Below are positions 41,728 to 52,784 of a DNA stretch of 64,000 nt, one piece after another. The stretch lies in contig NZ_QRAI01000005.1 of assembly GCF_014336955.1 (NCBI RefSeq), positions 248,001 through 312,000 on the forward strand, given 5' to 3'. The translations under genes were made by a program, and so were the position numbers. The notes beneath the pieces are model-generated. The model was not told the origin of the DNA, did no database searches, and worked only from the letters and a program-made list of their open reading frames with translations. Source of the DNA: Saccharophagus sp. K07 (lineage in GTDB: Bacteria > Pseudomonadota > Gammaproteobacteria > Pseudomonadales > Cellvibrionaceae). Every line of letters starts with the position of its first letter. Positions within the stretch are counted from its first letter, which is position 1.

Positions 41728-43599
41728 GTGGCAAACATTACCCGGTTACCCGTAGTTGTAGGGTTTGGTGGTTTTAATGCGGCAGGTCGATCTTCCGGTC
41801 ATCGTTCATATGAGCGGATGATATTTGAAAGTTTGACATCTACAGAGAAAAACGCCGTTATCAGGTCCTTGGCCAGTCTGATGGGTAAAGCGGTTGAAGG
41901 CTTGGAAGGCGCAGCGCTGGAAAGCGCCGTTCTTGCGGGTACGCTGGTCCGTCGAATCGAGTCAAGTTTTTTCCCGGTTGAGGCAGCGCCTGTTTCACGC
42001 CGTTGTCGTGTAACAGGATCGGAATCCAATCCTATTCGTATAGTTCTCTCTCACCGCGACCTACCCAGTCCTTTGCCTGAGGGATGGAAGATCATCAGTG
42101 ACAGCGCGGGCAGTTGCGCAATTGAAATCGCCCATGAGCAGCATTTCACTGTAGAGACGGCACAAGAAATGGCGGTTCAAGCGGCGGGCCAATTGCCCAG
42201 CGGTTTTAACCCAGGAGCACACTACAAATCCACTCACCATCCGCGCGGCTTGCAACTCAACATATTGGCTGCGTCAGATGCCGTTCATTCGATGGGGATC
42301 GATTGGGAAGTGATCTGTCGGGAAGTTTCACCTGATCAGATCGGCGTCTACAGCAGCAGTGTTATGAGCCAACTCGACAACAACGGGTTTGGCGGAATGT
42401 TGCAAGCCCGTCTGCGCGGTGAGCGCGTTTCGTCCAAGCAGTTGGCGTTGGGCTTGAATACCATGCCAGCTGACTTCGTGAATGCTTATGTATTGGGTAG
42501 TGTCGGCGTTACAGGCGGCGTGACGGGAGCGTGTGCCACTTTCCTTTACAACCTGCGCGCAGGCGTAGAAGACATCAAAGCAGGGCGTCGTCGCGTGGTA
42601 TTGGTTGGCAGTGCAGAAGCGCCCATTTTGCCGGAAGTTATCGACGGTTATGCCGCAATGAGCGCGTTGGCAACGGACGCGGATCTGCGCAAGTTAACTG
42701 GCAGCCAAGAGATCGACTACCGACGCGCGAGCCGTCCTTTTGGCGAGAACTGCGGATTTACCCTCGCAGAATCTGGCCAATATGTTGTTTTAATGGACGA
42801 CGAGCTGGCGCTGCAAATGGGAGCTCAGATCTTCGCAGCGGTCCCGGGCGTGTATGTCCATGCCGACGGTTTCAAAAAATCGATTTCCGCACCAGGTCCT
42901 GGCAATTACATCACTATGGCGAAAGCTGCATCTTTGGCGGCGAATATCCTGGGTGTGGATGCGTTACGTCACTCAAGTTTTGTGCAGGCGCACGGCTCCA
43001 GCACACCACAAAACCGGGTAACAGAATCGCGCATATTCGATCAGGTTGCACAGGCGTTTGGAGTTGAATCATGGCCGGTTGCCGCTGTTAAGGCCTACCT
43101 GGGTCATTCACTTGGCCCCGCCAGTGGTGATCAGATGGCAACCACTCTTGGTGTATTTGCCAGAGGCATTTTGCCGGGAATCAAAACCATTGATGCCGTC
43201 GCAGCGGACGTTTACGCCGATCGGCTCAGCATCTCCCGACAGGACCAAAATCTCGGCAAAGAGAAGGTCAAAATCGGCTTGCTGAACTCTAAAGGTTTCG
43301 GTGGCAACAACGCGACGGCGACCGTGTTTTCCCCGGAAGTTGCGCAAAGTTTGCTGCAGAAACGTCATGGCTCTGCAGTGTGGAGTGCTTATCTCGGTAA
43401 GCTGGAAACTGTCAAAGCGCATGCGGCGAAATATCTGCAGGATGCCGATGAAGGAAAGCTTATGCCTATCTACGAATTTGGATCTCGTATGATTTCAGAG
43501 GAGGAAATCCAACTGAATGATCACGAGATCAAAATTCCTGGCTATGACAAGGCAATTGCGCTTGGCGGCTATGACGGATTTGAAGATTTGGCGCATTGA
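41728..43599 (+). CDS. fabY: FabY-type beta-ketoacyl synthase
   Basis: A 623-aa thiolase-fold ketoacyl synthase resembling Pseudomonas aeruginosa FabY, which condenses acetyl-CoA with malonyl-ACP to start fatty acid synthesis in bacteria lacking FabH. The nucleophile is Cys269 in GVTGACATFLYNL; the two histidines are in QAHGSSTPQNR and AYLGHSLGPASG. Compared with FabB/FabF it has a long N-terminal extension (about residues 1-170). The start is GTG with AAGAAGGG ahead of it; the open frame upstream lacks support and runs through the operator-like repeats. Whether FabH is present elsewhere is not visible here. Confidence 0.9.
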   Translation: MANITRLPVVVGFGGFNAAGRSSGHRSYERMIFESLTSTEKNAVIRSLASLMGKAVEGLEGAALESAVLAGTLVRRIESSFFPVEAAPVSRRCRVTGSESNPIRIVLSHRDLPSPLPEGWKIISDSAGSCAIEIAHEQHFTVETAQEMAVQAAGQLPSGFNPGAHYKSTHHPRGLQLNILAASDAVHSMGIDWEVICREVSPDQIGVYSSSVMSQLDNNGFGGMLQARLRGERVSSKQLALGLNTMPADFVNAYVLGSVGVTGGVTGACATFLYNLRAGVEDIKAGRRRVVLVGSAEAPILPEVIDGYAAMSALATDADLRKLTGSQEIDYRRASRPFGENCGFTLAESGQYVVLMDDELALQMGAQIFAAVPGVYVHADGFKKSISAPGPGNYITMAKAASLAANILGVDALRHSSFVQAHGSSTPQNRVTESRIFDQVAQAFGVESWPVAAVKAYLGHSLGPASGDQMATTLGVFARGILPGIKTIDAVAADVYADRLSISRQDQNLGKEKVKIGLLNSKGFGGNNATATVFSPEVAQSLLQKRHGSAVWSAYLGKLETVKAHAAKYLQDADEGKLMPIYEFGSRMISEEEIQLNDHEIKIPGYDKAIALGGYDGFEDLAH

Positions 43600-43616
43600 T
43601 CAGCACGGTTTCATTT

Positions 43617-44225
43617 ATGACTGAAGACGCTGCGCAGGAATTGCAGGCATCGGTGGCAGAGCGCGACTTTGATGTTGGTGCTCGCCTGCGCCGATTGCGC
43701 CAGGAGCGGGGCCTGTCGCAGAGGGAGTTGGCGCGGCGGGCAGGAATGACAAATGCCAATTTGTCGATGATCGAACAGGGTAGGGTCAGCCCTTCCGTCG
43801 CGACATTGGAGCGGATTTTAACGGCGCTTCCTATGTCTCTGGGGGACTTCTTCCAGGCGGACCTTAATTCAACGCCCGTCGTATACTCGCCGGCGGCGCA
43901 GGAACTCATTCGGTACGAAGGGTGCGATTGTTATTTGGTGTTGGGTCAAAATGCTGGTATGCCTAGCGTAGCGCAACTTGTTTTAGCTCCTGGAGGTATG
44001 TTTCGCGGTGAAACGCTACCTTTGGCTCCCGGTTGGATTTCCGGGGTAGTGCAAGCGGGCGAATTGAAGCTTTATGTAGGAGACGCAGCCCACCTGGTAA
44101 AAAAGGGCGACATGTTTCAGTTTTACTCCCGTCGGGGTTATAGAGTAGAAAACCCTTCGCCTCACGAAGGTTCTCTTGTTATCACTAGCTTTTCCTATGA
44201 TCCCAACACTCAGGTTCATTCGTAG
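43617..44225 (+). CDS. XRE-family regulator with C-terminal cupin domain
   Basis: A 202-aa regulator. The helix-turn-helix (about residues 17-75) reads LRRLRQERGLSQRELARRAGMTNANLSMIEQGRVSPSVATLERI in pattern, with the cupin domain at about 85-195 (PGGMFRGETLPLAPGWISGVV and GDMFQFYSRRGYRVENPS). This is the PuuR/SutR-like architecture, whose members sense small metabolites such as polyamines or amino acids. The first ATG in frame is used; a TTG overlapping the fabY stop could extend it by 7 codons. The 17-nt gap suggests co-transcription with fabY. Its target is not known. Confidence 0.88.
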   Translation: MTEDAAQELQASVAERDFDVGARLRRLRQERGLSQRELARRAGMTNANLSMIEQGRVSPSVATLERILTALPMSLGDFFQADLNSTPVVYSPAAQELIRYEGCDCYLVLGQNAGMPSVAQLVLAPGGMFRGETLPLAPGWISGVVQAGELKLYVGDAAHLVKKGDMFQFYSRRGYRVENPSPHEGSLVITSFSYDPNTQVHS

Positions 44226-44335
44226 GAAAGTCTTAATCTTCAGCGCCAGTATTTACTACTCCCGCGGAGTAAAGCTCATCCTTTGACTGTCATTCATAGT
44301 TGGATTGATCCATACTTAGGCGCAATCAAACAGGT

Positions 44336-44363
44336 GTTACGTTCGGCCTCCGTCGAGCGTAAC
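44336..44363. repeat. 10-bp inverted repeat in the fadB leader
   Basis: GTTACGTTCG and CGAGCGTAAC flank an 8-nt spacer; in RNA the one mismatch is a U-G pair. No T tract follows. It lies 37 nt ahead of fadB and may be an operator for a fatty-acid regulator or a leader hairpin. Confidence 0.5.
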
Positions 44364-44400
44364 GGCAGATAATGAAAAAGCGAACGGGATTGAGGGTGCG

Positions 44401-47740
<3,340 letters not shown>

Positions 47741-47748
47741 CCGTTAGT

Positions 47749-47781
47749 GGCTGAGGTGCAATCCGGTGCGCTTCAGCCTTT
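47749..47781 (+). terminator. Hairpin after fadBA, probable terminator
   Basis: Arms ggctgaggtgca and tgcgcttcagcc pair over 12 positions with two wobble pairs around a 6-nt loop. Only TTT follows, so it may be a weak terminator or an mRNA-stabilising hairpin. Confidence 0.45.
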
Positions 47782-47809
47782 CGAATCCTGATTTGTCTGA
47801 AGTGACCTC

Positions 47810-48748
47810 ATGAATTCACACAAAGTAGTGCGAGACGTTTCGTTCTTCTTTTGTCGTCTCGTTCCCTATTTGGTTCTTTTGTGTCTTTCTTTTCAGGCAA
47901 AGGCGGAGGTCAGTCAGCCAGCATTTTGGGAAGTTCGCAAGGGCGATAGCGTTCTTTATTTAATGGGATCGATGCACTTCGGGCATCCGGATTTCTACCC
48001 CATGCCTAAGACTATAGAAGACGCATTCGCTAAAGCGGACAGGCTGGTGGTGGAAGTCAATCTGCTGAACTTGTCTCCCCAGGCTGCGCAAATTGTGTTC
48101 AAGCATGGCGGGTTGCAGCAGGGGCAAACTTTAAAGGATGTCATTTCACCCTCCACTTACCGGCTTCTGCAAAATCACGTACAGAAAACCAATGTGCCGA
48201 TCAATGCATTTCATCGATTTCAGCCCTGGTACGTCACCCTATTGCTCGTAGAAACGGAAATACGTAAAACCGAGCTGCAGCAGCAATTGGGCGTCGATCT
48301 CTATTTCCTAAAAAAAGCGTCTGGAACCGAAAAGCCAATTGATGAATTGGAAACGCTGGAATCGCAGCTCAGCCTCTTCAGTACCTTTTCTCTAAAGGAG
48401 CAGGAGAGATTTTTGCGCCAGACTCTTCAGGATCTACAAAATGGCCGCGACTATCTGACGAAGATGGCTGAAGCTTGGCGTCAAGGTAATGTGGATGTGC
48501 TCGAACAAACGTTGATCGAGCCGTTTCGTGCGCAGAAAGATTCACAGCAGTTGTTCGATCGGATGTTTACCCGCAGAAACAAAAAAATGGTTTCCGCAGT
48601 AGAGCGTTATCTGCAAAAAGGCCAGCGCGTTTTTCTGGTTGTTGGCGTCGGCCACATGCTTGGGGATGATGGGATTGTCTCATTGTTGCAGCGCCGCGGC
48701 ATCCAGGTTGAGCGTGTTTTAAGCGCCGCCCCGCAAAAAAATCTCTAG
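47810..48748 (+). CDS. TraB/GumN family (Tiki-like) protein, exported
   Basis: A 312-aa protein of the TraB/GumN (YbaP) family. Residues about 1-32 form a signal peptide with likely cleavage after AKA, so it is periplasmic. The family's two GxxH-type motifs are present: LMGSMHFGHPDFYPMP at the start and VVGVGHMLGDDGIVSLLQRRG near the end. Eukaryotic relatives (Tiki) are metalloproteases; a protease role in bacteria is suggested but not established. It lies between fadBA and the tRNA-Leu gene as a lone gene. Confidence 0.88.
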   Translation: MNSHKVVRDVSFFFCRLVPYLVLLCLSFQAKAEVSQPAFWEVRKGDSVLYLMGSMHFGHPDFYPMPKTIEDAFAKADRLVVEVNLLNLSPQAAQIVFKHGGLQQGQTLKDVISPSTYRLLQNHVQKTNVPINAFHRFQPWYVTLLLVETEIRKTELQQQLGVDLYFLKKASGTEKPIDELETLESQLSLFSTFSLKEQERFLRQTLQDLQNGRDYLTKMAEAWRQGNVDVLEQTLIEPFRAQKDSQQLFDRMFTRRNKKMVSAVERYLQKGQRVFLVVGVGHMLGDDGIVSLLQRRGIQVERVLSAAPQKNL

Positions 48749-48771
48749 CCCCGCGATCCCACGGGACTTCC

Positions 48772-48798
48772 TTGTGCCGTCCAGCTATGGCACAATTC
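48772..48798 (+). terminator. Weak hairpin between TraB-family gene and tRNA-Leu
   Basis: TTGTGCCGT pairs with ATGGCACAA (one G-U) around a 6-nt loop, with little T tract. It may end the TraB-family transcript. Confidence 0.33.
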
Positions 48799-48890
48799 CC
48801 ACCCCTCAAATGAGGCTCAGTCGGAGAAAGTAAGTTTTCCCTTTAAAATCAGCGGATTACTTCGATTAGCTCTCGTGTGACTTTAATTGT

Positions 48891-48974
<84 letters not shown>

Positions 48975-49039
48975 CTTATTTAATGACGCAGTCATTTCGC
49001 AGAACACCCTTTTTCCTTTTTGAATAGACGAGGCAGAGA

Positions 49040-50365
49040 ATGCAAGTTTCGATCGAAACAACGTCTGGCTTGGAACGACGCCTGACCGTTGGAGTTCCGG
49101 CTGATGTAATTGATAACGAGGTCAACAAGCGGTTACAAGAAGCCGCTAAAAAAGTCCGCATCAACGGATTCCGCCAAGGAAAAGTGCCTCTTAAAGTGGT
49201 GTCGCAGAAGTTTGGTGCGGGCATTCGTCAAGAAGTTCTGGGAGACACTATCAGCCGATCTTTCCAGGAAGCGGTCCGTCAGAAAGATCTGAAACCAGCC
49301 GGTCAACCACGCATCGAGCCCAAGCAGTTCGAAGAAGGTAAGGATCTCGAATACATTGCGACTTTCGAGGTATTCCCCGAGATCGACGTTAAGTACATCG
49401 ATGGCGTCGAAATCACCCAGTACGCAGCAGAAATCTCTGAAGCAGACGTTGATGAGATGATTGAAACTCTGCGTAAAAGCCAAGCCGGTTGGGCTTCTGT
49501 CGATCGTGCAGCCGCAGACGGCGACCGCGTCAATATCGACTTCGTGGGAACCAAAGACGGCGAAGCATTTGATGGCGGCACTGCGACTGGCTACAACCTG
49601 CAGCTTGGCTCCAATACCATGATTCCTGGATTCGAGTCCGGTATCGTTGGTTTGAAGGCTGGCGAAACCAAAACTTTGAACCTGGTCTTCCCTGAAGATT
49701 ACCAAGTTGAGTCCCTCAAAGGTGCTGCTGTTGAGTTCAAGGTGACCTTGAATTCTGTCTCTGAGCAAAAACTTCCTGAGCTGGACGACGCTTTCTTCGC
49801 TTCATTTGGCGTAAAAGAAGGTGGACTGGAGAAATTCCGCGCTGATGTAAAAGAAAACATGGAGCGCGAGAAGGAGCGCATGATCAAGAACAAGCTGAAA
49901 ATTCAGGTTCTTGATGCTTTGTTGGCAGCCAACCCCATCGAAGTGCCTAAAGCGCTGGTCCAGAATGAAATTGATGCATTGCGTCAGCAAGCAGTACAGC
50001 AGTATGGCCAATTGGCGGCCCGACTGGATGTGCGCTCGCTGCTGCCCGACGACCTGTTCCGTAAGCGCGCTGAGCGCCGAACTGCTCTGGGACTGCTGAT
50101 TTCAGAAGTTGTTACCAAAGAAAAGATCACGGTAGACAACGATCGCGTACGTCAGCTGGTAGAAAGTATCGCTGCTACTTATGAAGATCCGGAAAGCGTC
50201 ATCAAGTACTACTACAGCAACAATGAGCTGTTGTCTGGTGCGCGAGCTGCGGTTCTCGAAGACCAAGTGGTTGACCTTTTGGCTGCAAAAGCATCGATCA
50301 ATACCAAGACAGTCGGCTATCAAGAGCTGATCAAGCCTGAAAACGACGCCGAAGGCGACGAATAA
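49040..50365 (+). CDS. tig: Trigger factor
   Basis: The ribosome-bound chaperone and prolyl isomerase (441 aa). The N-terminal ribosome-docking loop is seen as NGFRQGKVPLKVV (with the FRxGKxP signature, residues about 42-49). The FKBP-like domain spans about 150-245 (GDRVNIDFVGTKDGEAFDGG and MIPGFESGIVG), followed by the C-terminal helical arms. It acts on nascent chains at the exit tunnel and sits at the head of the conserved protein-quality-control block with clpP, clpX and lon. Confidence 0.98.
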   Translation: MQVSIETTSGLERRLTVGVPADVIDNEVNKRLQEAAKKVRINGFRQGKVPLKVVSQKFGAGIRQEVLGDTISRSFQEAVRQKDLKPAGQPRIEPKQFEEGKDLEYIATFEVFPEIDVKYIDGVEITQYAAEISEADVDEMIETLRKSQAGWASVDRAAADGDRVNIDFVGTKDGEAFDGGTATGYNLQLGSNTMIPGFESGIVGLKAGETKTLNLVFPEDYQVESLKGAAVEFKVTLNSVSEQKLPELDDAFFASFGVKEGGLEKFRADVKENMEREKERMIKNKLKIQVLDALLAANPIEVPKALVQNEIDALRQQAVQQYGQLAARLDVRSLLPDDLFRKRAERRTALGLLISEVVTKEKITVDNDRVRQLVESIAATYEDPESVIKYYYSNNELLSGARAAVLEDQVVDLLAAKASINTKTVGYQELIKPENDAEGDE

Positions 50366-50390
50366 ATACTCAAATTGTTCTTAAAATGAC

Positions 50391-50425
50391 TGGCATCGCT
50401 GTAAAGCGGCGATGCCAGGCTCTTC
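50391..50425 (+). terminator. Hairpin between tig and clpP
   Basis: TGGCATCGC pairs with GCGATGCCA (9 bp, extendable by 2), with a loop of about 9 nt. The tail GGCTCTTC is not very T-rich, so termination may be partial. Confidence 0.45.
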
Positions 50426-50534
50426 AAACTGGCATATCTCCTACGCACGAGTTAAGCTTTCTAAAAGCTGTCTAATCCAACTCTTATAACCAAAACAAAC
50501 TCGGCCACTCACCATATCCAAGGAAAAAGAAAAT

Positions 50535-51176
50535 ATGTCCAAATTTGATACTTTTGGTTCTGTAGCGTCATCACCTCTTAGTGCACTTGTGCCGATAGTG
50601 GTGGAGCAGACAGCCAGAGGAGAGCGGTCTTACGACATTTATTCAAGGTTATTAAAGGAGCGTGTCATATTCTTGGTTGGCCCCGTAGAAGATCACATGG
50701 CTAATCTCGTAGTGGCACAACTATTGTTTCTTGAGGCTGAGAATCCAGATAAAGATATCCATCTGTATATCAACTCACCTGGCGGTTCGGTTACCGCGGG
50801 AATGTCCATTTACGACACCATGCAATTCATCAAGCCCGACGTAAGTACCATGTGTATTGGTCAGGCATGTAGCATGGGAGCTTTCCTGCTGACAGCGGGG
50901 GCTAAAGGGAAGCGTTATTGTTTGCCAAATGCGCGCACAATGATCCACCAGCCATCTGGCGGAGCGCAGGGACAGGCAACTGACATCCATATTCACGCTC
51001 AGGAAATTCTGAAGATCAGAGAGCGGCTCAACCAACTGATGGCATTCCATACAGGGCGTAGTGTTGAGGAGATTGCACGGGACACAGAAAGGGATAACTT
51101 TATGAGCGCGCAGGAGTCGAAGGCGTACGGTTTGGTTGATGAGGTTCTTACCAAGCGCGTCCTGGCGGAGGGTTAA
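50535..51176 (+). CDS. clpP: ATP-dependent Clp protease proteolytic subunit
   Basis: ClpP (213 aa) forms the tetradecameric serine protease barrel. The catalytic triad is Ser113 (GQACSMGA), His138 (MIHQPSGG) and Asp187 (ERDNFMS). The short N-terminal propeptide (about residues 1-15) is present. ClpX, its unfoldase, is the next gene after 177 nt. Length is typical. Confidence 0.98.
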   Translation: MSKFDTFGSVASSPLSALVPIVVEQTARGERSYDIYSRLLKERVIFLVGPVEDHMANLVVAQLLFLEAENPDKDIHLYINSPGGSVTAGMSIYDTMQFIKPDVSTMCIGQACSMGAFLLTAGAKGKRYCLPNARTMIHQPSGGAQGQATDIHIHAQEILKIRERLNQLMAFHTGRSVEEIARDTERDNFMSAQESKAYGLVDEVLTKRVLAEG

Positions 51177-51230
51177 TCAGGGGGCTGGCGCCTCTTGATA
51201 CTTCCACCCTGTATTAGATGAGGAAGAACT

Positions 51231-51258
51231 CTTGAAACGTGAAACTCAAATAAACCTC
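51231..51258 (+). promoter_or_regulatory. Possible sigma32 promoter between clpP and clpX
   Basis: CTTGAAA is a perfect sigma32 -35, but the -10 region (AACCTCT at about 15-17 nt) is a weak match to CCCCATNT. It would allow clpX to be transcribed apart from clpP under heat shock. Confidence 0.35.
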
Positions 51259-51353
51259 TGTGCTGGATAGATTTGATCTTAGGCGCGTCTATACGCGTCA
51301 ATCCAGTGAAACTATGGTTTAATTGATTCAATGCAATCTGGCGGAGAGGTTTA

Positions 51354-52640
51354 ATGACCGACCACACCAACGATAATGACGACAACGGCAAACTGCTTTA
51401 CTGCTCTTTTTGTGGCAAAAGCCAGCATGAAGTGCGCAAGCTGATTGCAGGGCCTTCAGTCTTCATTTGTGATGAATGTGTCGACCTATGTAACGACATC
51501 ATTCGCGAAGAGATCCAAGAGAACACGCAAGAGGGTGCCGGCGACAAACTGCCGACTCCTAAAGAAATTGCTGCAACTCTAGATGAGTACGTAATCGGCC
51601 AGGTGGATGCCAAAAAGGTATTGGCTGTTGCCGTTTACAACCATTACAAACGGTTGCGGGTCGGCAACAAGAAAAAGAGCAAAGAAGATGTAGAGCTCGG
51701 CAAGAGCAATATTCTTCTGGTAGGTCCGACCGGTAGCGGCAAGACGTTATTGGCTGAGACCTTGGCTCGTTTGCTGAACGTTCCATTTACCATTGCTGAC
51801 GCAACGACTCTGACCGAAGCAGGGTATGTGGGTGAAGATGTTGAGAACATCATTCAGAAGCTCCTGCAGAAATGCGATTACGATGTCGAGAAAGCCCAGC
51901 AGGGCATCGTCTACATTGACGAAATCGATAAGATCTCCCGCAAATCAGACAATCCTTCTATCACCCGCGACGTGTCCGGTGAAGGTGTACAGCAGGCATT
52001 GCTCAAACTGATCGAGGGTACGATTGCCTCTGTGCCTCCACAGGGCGGCAGAAAACATCCGCAACAAGAGTTTCTGCAGGTAGATACATCAAATATCTTG
52101 TTTATCTGCGGCGGCGCTTTCGCGGGCTTGGACAGAATCATTCGTGATCGATCTGAAAAAGGCGGTATCGGTTTCGGTGCCGAAGTGAAGAGTAAGGACA
52201 GCAAAAATATCGGTCAGACTCTAAAAGGGCTGGAGACGGAAGACCTGATCAAATATGGCCTGATCCCGGAATTTGTTGGCCGTTTGCCGGTTATAGCGAC
52301 GCTTGAAGAGTTGGATAAGGCCGCTCTGGTTGCGATTCTGACGGAGCCAAAAAACTCCCTGGTCAAACAATATCGCAAATTGTTTGAAATGGAGGGGGTT
52401 GAGATTGACTTCCGTGATGACGCTTTGGATGCAGTTGCTACCAAGGCAATGGAACGGAAAACGGGCGCCCGGGGACTCCGGTCTATTATGGAGTCTGTGT
52501 TGCTAGACACTATGTTCCGTCTGCCATCGGAAAGAAATGTTGCGAAAGTTGTGATCGACGCTTCTGTTATCCGTGGCGAATCTGCACCCCTTATTGTTTA
52601 CGAGAAGCAGAACACGCAGAAGGCAATGCCAGATGATTAA
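51354..52640 (+). CDS. clpX: ATP-dependent Clp protease ATP-binding subunit ClpX
   Basis: ClpX (428 aa) is the AAA+ unfoldase that feeds substrates to ClpP. The N-terminal zinc-binding domain has C17, C20, C39 and C42. Walker A is GPTGSGKT (about residues 122-129), Walker B is IVYIDEID, and the sensor-2 and IGF-type ClpP-docking loop region (GGIGFGAEV) are present. GAGAGG precedes the ATG. It is followed by a strong terminator before lon. Confidence 0.98.
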   Translation: MTDHTNDNDDNGKLLYCSFCGKSQHEVRKLIAGPSVFICDECVDLCNDIIREEIQENTQEGAGDKLPTPKEIAATLDEYVIGQVDAKKVLAVAVYNHYKRLRVGNKKKSKEDVELGKSNILLVGPTGSGKTLLAETLARLLNVPFTIADATTLTEAGYVGEDVENIIQKLLQKCDYDVEKAQQGIVYIDEIDKISRKSDNPSITRDVSGEGVQQALLKLIEGTIASVPPQGGRKHPQQEFLQVDTSNILFICGGAFAGLDRIIRDRSEKGGIGFGAEVKSKDSKNIGQTLKGLETEDLIKYGLIPEFVGRLPVIATLEELDKAALVAILTEPKNSLVKQYRKLFEMEGVEIDFRDDALDAVATKAMERKTGARGLRSIMESVLLDTMFRLPSERNVAKVVIDASVIRGESAPLIVYEKQNTQKAMPDD

Positions 52641-52674
52641 TGGTTGCTCTGTTTTGTTGTGACATATTGCAAGA

Positions 52675-52702
52675 AAGGGCTCATCAGGGCCCTTTTTTGC
52701 TT
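52675..52702 (+). terminator. Intrinsic terminator of clpX
   Basis: A stem AAAGGGC/GCCCTTT with an 8-nt loop is followed by TTTTTTG, 35 nt after the clpX stop. Confidence 0.82.
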
Positions 52703-52710
52703 TATCAAAC

Positions 52711-52737
52711 TTGCATTTGAAATAAACGCCCCAAATT
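52711..52737 (+). promoter_or_regulatory. Sigma32 promoter of lon
   Basis: CTTGCAT (5 of 7 to CTTGAAA) and CCCCAAAT (7 of 8 to CCCCATNT) are separated by 12 nt, immediately after the clpX terminator, with about 40 nt of leader to the lon start. Lon is a classical sigma32 gene. Confidence 0.65.
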
Positions 52738-52784
52738 CGATGTCGTAATAATCGATCAGACATCTCGAACAAAGAGAGGGTTAC

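Noticed and set aside
44330-44345. PsrA or FadR binding site ahead of fadB
   Set aside because: Only a half-match (CAAAC then TGTT) is seen; not enough to name the regulator.
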